From Bryobacterales bacterium (lineage in GTDB: Bacteria; Acidobacteriota; Terriglobia; Bryobacterales; Bryobacteraceae): a stretch of 46,120 nt of DNA. The stretch is taken from the NCBI GenBank assembly GCA_020854055.1, contig JADZGD010000052.1, forward strand, positions 1-46,120. Direction: 5' to 3'. Positions within the stretch are counted from its first letter, which is position 1, and every line of letters starts with the position of its first letter. This document shows, piece after piece, positions 6,581 to 14,226 of this stretch. The translations under genes were made by a program, and so were the position numbers. The notes under the pieces are model-generated. The model made no database searches and had not been told where the DNA came from. It worked only from the letters and a program-made list of their open reading frames with translations.

Positions 6581-7834
6581 GTGCGCGACTCTGCAGATGC
6601 CCGTCAGGCTCCTCTTGGCTTGGAAGGATCGAAGCCGTTAGTAGCGGGGCGTGCCTCCTTGCCGGGTTTCTTCCTGATCGGCCTGTTGTACTCGTTTCTC
6701 GGCTCCATCCTTCCGGCCTGGCGTTTCAATCTAACGCTGAACTATTCCACCATCGGCTTCCTGTTTCTCGCTTTGGGCTGCGGACTGGTAGCCGCTACCT
6801 GGTTGGCCCGCATGCTATTAGGCCGGCTGGCAGTCAGCCGGATCATGGCCCTGGCCAGCACGATCGGTTTTGGTGCGCTCTTGCTGCTGTCCTGGTTTCC
6901 GCCGCCGGCTTCCGTCTGGTGGCAAATGGGCGGCCTGCTGGTACTGGGAATCGCCATTGGCCTTTTGAACGCCACGATTGTTCACTACGTTCGCCCGCTC
7001 TACCTGAGAGATCCAGCGGCAACGCTGAACCTGGCGGGCATCCTGTTCGGCCTGGGCTGCCTACTGACAGCGACGATTGTCGCCGCCGCCTATTACACCT
7101 ACACGGTGGGGAGCATAGTCGGATTTATCTCGATCTTTCCGGCCTTCGGCGCATTGCACTTCTCACTCGCCAGGTTCTCGCCTCCGGTCGAGCCGTCGCG
7201 GCCACGCGCGCGGTCTTTCTTCTCCGGTTTTGGTAACCTGACGGCGGTTCTGTTCATGCTATTGCTGTTTTTCCAGTTCGGCAATGAGTGGTCAATCGCC
7301 GGCTGGCTGGCGATCTTCCTCTCGCAGAGGTTGGGTTTGAGTCCGGATTCAGCGTTGTACCTTGTTTCACTCTATTGGCTGGCGATCCTGATTGGCCGAA
7401 TGTTGACGCAGACAATTTTGCCCTCCGCCGGTCACGCCCGCCTCCTGCTGATCGGCGCGGGTTTGGCGATGTTTGGCTGCCTGGTGTTGAGTTTGACCAA
7501 CAACCGCTTCGGCGCTATCTCCGGTATCATATTCCTGGGCGTCGGCTTTGCCCCGATTTACCCGTCGACCATGGAGCGCATTCGCGGCCGGTTCCCGTCC
7601 CATGAGCCCGGCGTGATTCACCGCGTAACCACTGTCGCTTTCTCCGGCGGCCTGTTGGCGGCAGCCTCGCTGGGCTTCTATGCCGAACTGTTCGGTGTTG
7701 GGGTGGTCATGCTGCTTCCCCTGCTGGGGACCTGCGCGGTAGTGCTGTTGACTCTTCTGATCTGGCTACAGTCTCATCTGCAGGGCGCCTCGCAGCCGGA
7801 TTCGACTCCACCCGGCCAGGATCAGGCGGGTTGA
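6581..7834 (+). CDS. MFS transporter
   Basis: This membrane protein of about 417 residues has roughly 12 hydrophobic segments and the major facilitator layout. These include LPGFFLIGLLYSFLGSILP near the N-terminus, a basic loop between TM2 and TM3, and a central loop FSPPVEPSRPRARSFFSGF splitting two six-helix halves. It moves a small solute across the inner membrane; the substrate is not deducible. The frame is open further upstream to an ATG at 6461, but those 40 residues do not look like coding sequence. A TACAAT -10 box (6569-6574) sits seven bases before a GTG at 6581, so that GTG is preferred and would be leaderless. An exported protein follows 4 nt later. Confidence 0.88.
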   Translation: MRDSADARQAPLGLEGSKPLVAGRASLPGFFLIGLLYSFLGSILPAWRFNLTLNYSTIGFLFLALGCGLVAATWLARMLLGRLAVSRIMALASTIGFGALLLLSWFPPPASVWWQMGGLLVLGIAIGLLNATIVHYVRPLYLRDPAATLNLAGILFGLGCLLTATIVAAAYYTYTVGSIVGFISIFPAFGALHFSLARFSPPVEPSRPRARSFFSGFGNLTAVLFMLLLFFQFGNEWSIAGWLAIFLSQRLGLSPDSALYLVSLYWLAILIGRMLTQTILPSAGHARLLLIGAGLAMFGCLVLSLTNNRFGAISGIIFLGVGFAPIYPSTMERIRGRFPSHEPGVIHRVTTVAFSGGLLAAASLGFYAELFGVGVVMLLPLLGTCAVVLLTLLIWLQSHLQGASQPDSTPPGQDQAG

Positions 7835-7838
7835 GCTA

Positions 7839-8435
7839 ATGCGGACTATTGCGCTGGCTTCGCTGCTGGCAGCGTCCGCGATGGCGATTAACGCCCAGAG
7901 TCTTCCCGCCGGCGGGCCCCCGGGGGAGTTGAGTTTGCACGAGCGGTGGGATTTGTACCTCCACGGGACGTACATGAACCCGCTGGTTCCGCTGCGCAAC
8001 GGAGCGACAGCGGGCCTGGCGCAATGGATGGACAGCCCATCGGAATGGGGGCAAGGCGCCGAAGGCTATGGGCGCCGGCTTGGCCATCGGCTGGCTCGAT
8101 TCACGATCAAGAGCAGTTATGAAGCGGCCGCGGCCGCGATGCTGGGCCACGATGTCCGTTACTTCCCCAGCCGTTCCGCCGGTATTCCGACCCGGGCCGC
8201 ACACGCACTGGTTTCCGGTTTCGTCACTTACGACCACGGTGGCAACCGCGTTCCCCGCCTCGCCACCATCGCTTCGTCGTTCGCCGTTGAGTACACTGCC
8301 ATGCAATGGACTCCCCAACGTTACCGAACCCATTCTCGCGTGCTTCGGAACGTGGCTATCGGCTTCGGCGCCGGTTGGGCTGTTGATCTGGTCCGGGAAT
8401 TTTCTCCCGAATTGAGACGGCTGTTCCACCGGTGA
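7839..8435 (+). CDS. Exported hypothetical protein
   Basis: This 198-residue protein starts with a clear signal peptide (MRTIALASLLAASAMAINAQ, cleavage likely after residue 18-20). The mature part contains LSLHERWDLYLHGTYMNPLVPLRNG, then an Ala-rich helical region and YFPSRSAGIPTRAAHALVSGFVTY. The end has VAIGFGAGWAVDLVREFSPELRR, a hydrophobic stretch that could contact a membrane. I recognise this pattern from acidobacterial conserved proteins of unknown function, but cannot name a domain. It starts 4 nt after the MFS stop, so the two are probably co-transcribed. Confidence 0.75.
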   Translation: MRTIALASLLAASAMAINAQSLPAGGPPGELSLHERWDLYLHGTYMNPLVPLRNGATAGLAQWMDSPSEWGQGAEGYGRRLGHRLARFTIKSSYEAAAAAMLGHDVRYFPSRSAGIPTRAAHALVSGFVTYDHGGNRVPRLATIASSFAVEYTAMQWTPQRYRTHSRVLRNVAIGFGAGWAVDLVREFSPELRRLFHR

Positions 8436-8476
8436 TCATGGCAACATAACAATAGAAGTACTGACAAAGGACTAAA

Positions 8477-9583
8477 ATGAAGCCACCGAGCCTTGATTGG
8501 GCCCACCTCCGCGTCTTCCCGCTGTCCGAGCGCACGAGCCTGACGCGCGCCGACGACATACTGAAAGCCCCGGACTCTTCTCCTCCACCGTTGCCCCAAC
8601 CGGCGGCGCGCGCCGTGGAGGAATGCGCCCAAAAGGTGATTGCCGCGCGCCGGAGCGGCGGAGGCGTCATTCTGATGTACGGAGCGCACCTGCTGCGTAA
8701 CGGGGCCGCGCTGGTTCTGAAGGAGATGATGACGCGGGGCTGGCTCACGCACCTGGCCACGAACGGCGCCGGCACGATTCACGATTGGGAGTACGCCTGG
8801 CTCGGCCGCTCGACCGAGAGCGTTCGCGCCAATGTAGTCACCGGCACTTTCGGAACCTGGGACGAGACCAGCCGCAATACCCACCTGGCTTTGATGGCCG
8901 GCGGGCTGCGAGGCGAAGGTTACGGCACGTCCATGGGCCGCTACATCGCCGAGGACGGCTGTACGTTCCCTACCCCCGAACAACTCCAGACGCAAATTGC
9001 GGCCGAGCCGTCGCATCCGCTGACTTCGGCACGGGCCGATCTGCTAAATGCCATGTGTACTCACCAGTTGCCGGCCGGGCGCATTGAAATCAACCACCGC
9101 TGGAAGCACGCCTCGGTCGCCGCGCAGGCGTTTTTGGCCGATGTCCCGTTCACCGCGCATCCCGGCATTGGCTATGACATCATCTCGAATCATCCGATGT
9201 TCAACGGGGGCGTGATCGGCCGTGCGGCCACGCTCGACTTCCGGTTGTTCGGTGACTCGGTGGAAACGCTCGACAACGGCGTACTGCTCTCAGTGGGATC
9301 GGCCATCATGGCGCCGCAGGTGTTCGAGAAGAGCCTCAGTTGCGTGAACAATCTGCGGATAGGCGCCGGACGGCCCATCGTAAAAGGCCACTCCATCTAT
9401 GTTGTGGACCTGCAGGATGGCGGCAACTGGGATTGGAACCAGGGCGAGCCGCCAAAAACCAACGCCGCTTACTACCTGCGGTTCTGCAAAAGCTACGCCC
9501 GCATGGGCGGCGCGATGCAATATGTGCAGTGTGACAACATGGCGTTTATGCACAACCTGTACGCGCGGCTCGCGGCCCAATAG
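8477..9583 (+). CDS. Conserved protein resembling the deoxyhypusine synthase fold
   Basis: This 368-residue protein has no signal peptide. Its middle contains GGVILMYGAHLLRNGAAL, LATNGAGTIHDWEYAWLG and NVVTGTFGTWDET. The NGAG-x-IHD/E motif and the later VLLSVGSAIMAPQVFEKSLS...SIYVVDLQDGGNWDWNQG arrangement recall the NAD-binding Rossmann-like core of deoxyhypusine synthase. The length (369 in human DHS) also fits. The DHS C-terminal lysine active-site segment is not evident, so it may act on another amine or be an uncharacterised relative. Bacteria lack eIF5A, which makes DHS-like enzymes notable. AAAGGA precedes the ATG. It is probably a separate unit from the upstream exported protein. Confidence 0.75.
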   Translation: MKPPSLDWAHLRVFPLSERTSLTRADDILKAPDSSPPPLPQPAARAVEECAQKVIAARRSGGGVILMYGAHLLRNGAALVLKEMMTRGWLTHLATNGAGTIHDWEYAWLGRSTESVRANVVTGTFGTWDETSRNTHLALMAGGLRGEGYGTSMGRYIAEDGCTFPTPEQLQTQIAAEPSHPLTSARADLLNAMCTHQLPAGRIEINHRWKHASVAAQAFLADVPFTAHPGIGYDIISNHPMFNGGVIGRAATLDFRLFGDSVETLDNGVLLSVGSAIMAPQVFEKSLSCVNNLRIGAGRPIVKGHSIYVVDLQDGGNWDWNQGEPPKTNAAYYLRFCKSYARMGGAMQYVQCDNMAFMHNLYARLAAQ

Positions 9584-9587
9584 CCGT

Positions 9588-10343
9588 TCATTGGTCGTAG
9601 CCCTTCAGCGGGCGGACCCAGACGTTGCGGAACCGCACCGGACCTGGGTGGTCTTGAAGCACCAGCGATCCTTCGGTAGGAAACGTACCGTCAGCGCCGC
9701 GCGGGCGGGCGGGCAGCTCGGCATGAACCTGAACCGCGACACCGTTTTGGAGCACGGTAACGTAAGGCGGCTTCGCCATGCGGCCGCCTTCATAGACCGG
9801 CGCTTCGAACAAGATGTCATAAACCTGCCACTCGCCCGGCCGGCGGGAGGCGTTCACCAGTGGCGGATACAGCCCGTAAATGGCGCCCGCCGAACCATCG
9901 GCATAGGTTGGATTCTGCCACGAATCGAGCACCTGGACCTCATAATACTGCTGCAAATAAACGCCGCTGTTGCCGCGTGACTGGCCGGAGTCTCTCACCT
10001 CGGCTGGTGTCGCCCATTCCACGTGAAACTGCGCCGAGCCGAACTTTTCCCTGCTAATCAGGGAGCCCGTGTGGCGCACCACCTCCACGTAGCCGTTTTC
10101 CACTTTCCACTTGGGCTCGCCGGTTACTCCTTTCCCGGAGATCGATCTCCAGTGGGAGAGGTCTTTGCCGTCGAACAAAACGATGGCGTCCGATGGCGGC
10201 CGTCCGGGCCCCTGTTGAGAGCTTTCCGTACCGGGGCTCACCACCCGGGGCGCCGGGCGATTCGGATCACCGGACCGCCATCGTTTTGCAGGTTGTGCCG
10301 AAAGCAGACAGCAAATTGAAACAAACAACAGCAGAATTCGCAT
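9588..10343 (-). CDS. DUF1080 (3-keto-disaccharide hydrolase-like) exported protein
   Basis: This 251-residue protein has a signal peptide (MRILLLFVSICCLLSAQ). It then carries a DUF1080/3-keto-disaccharide hydrolase domain, a concanavalin-like jelly roll. Typical elements are IVLFDGKDLSHWRS, PKWKVENGYVEV, the edge segment FHVEWATPAEVRDSGQSRGNSGVYLQ split across two strands, YEVQVLDSW and GSLVLQDHPGPVRFRNVWVRPL at the end. Family members are periplasmic and act on 3-keto-sugars or related glycans. The ATG at 10343 has GGAG upstream, better than a TTG six codons earlier. It converges on the DHS-like gene, 4 bp apart. Confidence 0.9.
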   Translation of the reverse strand: MRILLLFVSICCLLSAQPAKRWRSGDPNRPAPRVVSPGTESSQQGPGRPPSDAIVLFDGKDLSHWRSISGKGVTGEPKWKVENGYVEVVRHTGSLISREKFGSAQFHVEWATPAEVRDSGQSRGNSGVYLQQYYEVQVLDSWQNPTYADGSAGAIYGLYPPLVNASRRPGEWQVYDILFEAPVYEGGRMAKPPYVTVLQNGVAVQVHAELPARPRGADGTFPTEGSLVLQDHPGPVRFRNVWVRPLKGYDQ

Positions 10344-10394
10344 CGTAAACCCAGTCTCCAAACCTGTTTCTTCCCAACTGGTGCGTGTTGCGCC

Positions 10395-11732
10395 CTATTC
10401 CATAATTGCGCGAATAGAGTCTTTGAGCACCTGTTCTGTCCCGATGTCGGTGAACCCGGCGCCGGGTTCGTATCCCCCTTCCCGTTGCGCCTCGTCGGTG
10501 CAGACATAGCCGGGAGAGATCTCGCCATAACCGGCCACAGCCAGAAAATGATCGCCGGCGAGCGATAGGGCGTACTTCTGATACTCCAGCATCGGCTCTC
10601 CGGGCAGCATCAGAATCCTGGCCGCCCCGAGGTCAAGATACTGAATCTCCAGGGGCCGTTTCCGCATGGCAAAGGCCGCCGCATTGGCGGTGCGGGCGTC
10701 CAGTTCGTCGCTGGGCTTCTGGCCGGTGGTCCAGTACAGAGCCGGCATGGGCTTGCGGGGCGGGTCGAAGGCGCGGGCACGCCAGCTTACCGGCCGTGCC
10801 GGGTGCAATTGCGTGGCGGCGATGGAGGCTTCCATCCCCTGCTTCAACCTGCCGGCCAGTTCCCGCTGCACCTCCTCCGAAGAATCGTTGTACTTGCCCA
10901 TGGTGACGTTGCCGGCCGCTCCGGTGAAGTAAAGCTGAAATACTTCGTCCTCTTTTTCCACCGCATCGCGCGCGGCGCCGACTACATCGGCCGTCACACG
11001 GCCGTCGCAACAGAAGGTCTGCGGGTGGGTGGCATAAAAGTGGATTCGCACTAACGGCTTGCCGTTGTTGGCCAGGGTGATGGTGCGAATGAATGGATCA
11101 ACCGGCCCTTCGGGCAGTGCCGCCAGCTTGGGGTCCTTGCCGCTGGTACTCCAGCGGGTAACCAGTTTGCCATTGGAGTCCATGACACGGCGCATGGAGG
11201 CTACCCGGTCCACCTTGGCCTGGCCGGTACCAACCTGATCGAACGGTTGCAGCCGTTTCATTCCTTGCCGCACCGCCGCCGACAGCCGGTTGGTCAGCGT
11301 AGCCATAAAACGGTTGCTCAACCGCAATCCGGGCCGGTGCGCGGCATCCAGAATACGATAGCCGTCGCTGTCGGCATAAGGCGCGGTGTGCTGGTGGATG
11401 ACGTGCAGCGCCACCCGGTCCACGCTGGTGTGTGCAGCCCGTGCCATGGCGGTGCGCAGGCCGTGGTGCCATTCCCCGCCGATCCCACACCAATCAACGC
11501 TGCACATCACGTACCGGTCCGGTCCCTGCTCGATAATGATTCCCTTGGCGCGAAGCGGGTCAAGCACGATTTTTGCGGGCTTCACCCAGATGAGCGGTTC
11601 GCCGGGAAAGGGAGTGGCGTCCGCCTGAAACGTGGCTGCGCGCAGTTTCAATTGCGGAGGTGGCGCGGCGCTGCCGGCGGGCAACAGCAGTGAGATCGCC
11701 AGGAGGAAAAGGATGGGAGATTGAGGATGCAT
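10395..11732 (-). CDS. Neutral ceramidase-like exported hydrolase
   Basis: This 445-residue protein has a signal peptide (MHPQSPILFLLAISLLLPAGSAA). The domain begins like neutral/alkaline non-lysosomal ceramidases. The segment VALHVIHQHTAPYAD gives the HxH zinc-binding-like motif, and IHFYATHPQTFCCDGRVTADVVG gives a second His box. LYFTGAAGNVTMGKY and LGAARILMLPGEPMLEYQKYA follow, then AGYGEISPGYVCTDEAQREGGYE. The C-terminal immunoglobulin-like domain of full ceramidases is missing, as in many environmental relatives, and the substrate may not be ceramide. It acts outside the cytoplasm. It sits upstream of the DUF1080 gene on the same strand, 51 bp apart. Confidence 0.85.
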   Translation of the reverse strand: MHPQSPILFLLAISLLLPAGSAAPPPQLKLRAATFQADATPFPGEPLIWVKPAKIVLDPLRAKGIIIEQGPDRYVMCSVDWCGIGGEWHHGLRTAMARAAHTSVDRVALHVIHQHTAPYADSDGYRILDAAHRPGLRLSNRFMATLTNRLSAAVRQGMKRLQPFDQVGTGQAKVDRVASMRRVMDSNGKLVTRWSTSGKDPKLAALPEGPVDPFIRTITLANNGKPLVRIHFYATHPQTFCCDGRVTADVVGAARDAVEKEDEVFQLYFTGAAGNVTMGKYNDSSEEVQRELAGRLKQGMEASIAATQLHPARPVSWRARAFDPPRKPMPALYWTTGQKPSDELDARTANAAAFAMRKRPLEIQYLDLGAARILMLPGEPMLEYQKYALSLAGDHFLAVAGYGEISPGYVCTDEAQREGGYEPGAGFTDIGTEQVLKDSIRAIME

Positions 11733-11868
11733 ATCGGCTCCGGAAAGCTGAACTCAGCAGTATACGCCGATTGATGAACTCCTGCCCACGAACCAGCGTT
11801 CCCAGGCTATTAATTTGATTCTCACAAATTCGTTTTGCTGGACCTACCCACCCGGCCTCGATTGGGCT

Positions 11869-11874
11869 TATAAT
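11869..11874 (+). promoter_or_regulatory. Consensus -10 box upstream of the DegT-family gene
   Basis: A perfect TATAAT lies 39 bp upstream of the ATG at 11914. At 17-bp spacing no -35 box is evident (the sequence there is ACCCAC), so an activator may be involved. The gap 11733-11913 is the divergent control region between the ceramidase-like and aminotransferase genes. Confidence 0.35.
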
Positions 11875-11913
11875 GCCAACACAACCGCCATGAATTAAGA
11901 AAGGAGCTTGCTC

Positions 11914-13242
11914 ATGGCCGAGCAGTCAACAACAGATTCCCGCAGGCAGTTCCTGCAAACCGGAGCAACCGGTCTTGTAACCCTTGGGGTGGCCGGCCAG
12001 ATGGCCGGTTCAGCCGCCAGTGAGACGCTGGCGCTCTCCGGCGGTCCTCGCGCCGTCACTTTCCCCAATGACAGGCATTCGGCGTTGACCCGCTGGCCCC
12101 GCTATGGCGCAGCCGAAAAGAAGGCTCTGCACGATCTGGTTGATAGCGGGAATTTTTACCAGGAGTTACCGGCCTTCGAGAAGGAGTGGCAGGCCTACAC
12201 GAAGTCGCCATTCGTCAAATCTCACATGAACTGCACCAGCGCGTTGACCAGCATGTACTTCGCGCTCGACCTGCCTCCCGGCAGCGAAATCATGGTGCCT
12301 TCCTATACGTTCTTCGCCACTTGCCTGGCGATGCGGTTCTTCGGCCTGGTGCCAATTTTCATCGACATCGACCCGAAAACCGCCTGCTTCGACCTGGATG
12401 ATGCCAAACGCAAATTGACCTCGCGCACCAAGGCGATGGTTCCGATGCACTCCTGGGGGTTGCCGTGCGAGATGGACCACATCGCCGGCTTCGCCAAGGA
12501 GAAGGGACTCATTGTGCTGGAAGACGCCGCTCACGCCCACGGCGCCTCCATGCAGGGCAAGAAGATGGGAACCTGGGGCTCCATCGGCTGCTACAGTTTT
12601 CAGGCTTCTAAAGTGTTGCCCACCGTGGAAGGTGGCATGGGAATGTACCAGACGCGCGAGTATTATGAACGCGCCACGGCCTTCGGCCACTATGAAGCTC
12701 CACCGACGTTCCCCGCCAGCAGCCCCGTGCGCGCCTACGATGGCACCGGCTTCGGACAGAAGTTCCGGATGCACCCCTTCGCCGCCGTCGTCGGGCGGCA
12801 GCAGTTGCGCGGCCTTGATGAGCGCAACCAGGTGGTGGAAAACAATGTCCGCCGCCTAAACAGCCAGTTGACCGACATCCCCGGCGTCACCGAGCCGCGC
12901 ATCCGGTCCGACCAGAAGCGCTCCTACTACTATGCCGACATGCTGCTGATCGACTGGAAGAAGTTCGGCGTCGAGCGCGACCCGCTGCTCAAGGCACTGA
13001 AAGCCGAGGGTGTTCGCGCCACCATGTGGGACTATCCCGAGCAGCACAAGATGAAGATCTACGCCGAGGCCAAGTGGTGGCATCATACCCCACAGATCCC
13101 GCCATCCATGCCGGGCAATGCCAGCATCAACGCCGGACATATCTTCATGCCGCTGTTCTACGGCGAAGCCGATGACCTGATTGAACAGTACGCCAACGCC
13201 TTCAGAAAGGTGTGGGCGCACCGCGCCGAGTTGAAAGTCTGA
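11914..13242 (+). CDS. Tat-tagged DegT/DnrJ/EryC1/StrS family aminotransferase
   Basis: This 442-residue PLP enzyme belongs to the sugar-aminotransferase family. PLP contacts include SHMNCTSALTSMYFAL (about 103-118), the ring-binding Asp in LEDAAHAHG (D204) and the Schiff-base Lys in SFQASKVLPTVEGGM (K233). The N-terminus SRRQFLQTGATGLVTLGVAG is a twin-arginine signal. The enzyme would therefore be folded with PLP in the cytoplasm and exported, which is unusual for this family. The ATG at 11914 follows AAAGGAGCTTGCTC, so an in-frame TTG two codons earlier is less likely. Exported acidobacterial and planctomycete members exist, but their substrates are unknown. A hydrolase follows 23 nt downstream. 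Confidence 0.93.
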   Translation: MAEQSTTDSRRQFLQTGATGLVTLGVAGQMAGSAASETLALSGGPRAVTFPNDRHSALTRWPRYGAAEKKALHDLVDSGNFYQELPAFEKEWQAYTKSPFVKSHMNCTSALTSMYFALDLPPGSEIMVPSYTFFATCLAMRFFGLVPIFIDIDPKTACFDLDDAKRKLTSRTKAMVPMHSWGLPCEMDHIAGFAKEKGLIVLEDAAHAHGASMQGKKMGTWGSIGCYSFQASKVLPTVEGGMGMYQTREYYERATAFGHYEAPPTFPASSPVRAYDGTGFGQKFRMHPFAAVVGRQQLRGLDERNQVVENNVRRLNSQLTDIPGVTEPRIRSDQKRSYYYADMLLIDWKKFGVERDPLLKALKAEGVRATMWDYPEQHKMKIYAEAKWWHHTPQIPPSMPGNASINAGHIFMPLFYGEADDLIEQYANAFRKVWAHRAELKV

Positions 13243-13265
13243 CACCGGCCGGTTCAGGTGTTCAC

Positions 13266-14216
13266 ATGACGCGGCGGGAACATTTACTGCTCTGGTTCAC
13301 AGATGTTCCCGCCGTAGCCGCCGAGTTCCCCTCTCTTCTAAGCAGAGTCCGGACGGGCATGCAGGAAGTGATGGGTCCCCTTCCGTCGTTACCACGCCCG
13401 GCGCCGGAGGTTCGCCTTCTGGAGGAGCAGGAGACCGCCCGGTATATCCGCCGGAAAATCCTGTACGCTGCAGAGCCGGGTGACGAGGTTCCCGCCTATC
13501 TGCTGGTTCCCCATGCCGCGCGCCACGCTCCCGCGATGCTCTGCCTGCACCCTACCAGCAAGTACGGTAAAGCAGTGCCCGCGGGTCTGGCCGGCGGCCC
13601 GAATCGCGCGTACGCGCACGAGTTGGCCGGCGAGGGATGGGTGACACTCTCACCCGACTATCCAGGTTCGGGCGACTATCCCTACGATCCTTACGCCCAC
13701 GGCTACCAGAGCGCGTCCATGAAGGCCATCTGGAATCATCTAAGGGCGGTGGATCTACTGGGTTCGATGAAAGAGGTAAATCCGCGGCGTATCGGAGTGA
13801 TCGGACATTCGCTCGGCGGCCACAATGCACTGTTCGTTGCCGTGTTCGATCCGCGATTGCGGGCCGTGGCCACCAGTTGCGGTTTCACCTCGTTCCACAA
13901 ATATATGAACGGTGATCTGACCGGATGGTGCCACAAAGGCTACATGCCGAGGATCGCTTCGGTGTACGACAAGTCGCCGGACCGCATGCCATTCGACTTC
14001 CCCGATCTGCTGGCGGCGCTGGCGCCGCGCGCGATCTTCGTCAACGCGCCCCTGGGCGACAACAACTTCGACGTGAGCGGCGTGGATGACTGCGTGGCGC
14101 GTGCCCGGCCGCTGTTCGGTGAACGCCTGATGGTTGTCCACCCCGGCTGCGGGCATGACTTCCCGCCGGAAGTCCGGCAGCAGTGCTACCGGTTTCTGGC
14201 AGATCACCTCAGCTAG
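13266..14216 (+). CDS. Alpha/beta hydrolase (acetyl-xylan esterase/dienelactone-type)
   Basis: This 316-residue hydrolase has the nucleophile GHSLGG (Ser about 182) and LCLHPTSKYGK as the oxyanion strand. A candidate acid lies in NAPLGDNNFDVSGVDD, and the His in VHPGCGHDFP. There is no signal peptide, so it is probably cytoplasmic. The spacing resembles the abhydrolase family seen as CocE/Abhydrolase_7 relatives that act on esters of sugars or lipids. The ATG at 13266 is preferred over a longer frame starting at 13212 because the extra residues overlap the aminotransferase C-terminus. It is likely co-transcribed with the aminotransferase. Its 3' end is 10 bp from the convergent efflux operon. 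Confidence 0.88.
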   Translation: MTRREHLLLWFTDVPAVAAEFPSLLSRVRTGMQEVMGPLPSLPRPAPEVRLLEEQETARYIRRKILYAAEPGDEVPAYLLVPHAARHAPAMLCLHPTSKYGKAVPAGLAGGPNRAYAHELAGEGWVTLSPDYPGSGDYPYDPYAHGYQSASMKAIWNHLRAVDLLGSMKEVNPRRIGVIGHSLGGHNALFVAVFDPRLRAVATSCGFTSFHKYMNGDLTGWCHKGYMPRIASVYDKSPDRMPFDFPDLLAALAPRAIFVNAPLGDNNFDVSGVDDCVARARPLFGERLMVVHPGCGHDFPPEVRQQCYRFLADHLS

Positions 14217-14226
14217 CGCCGCCGCG

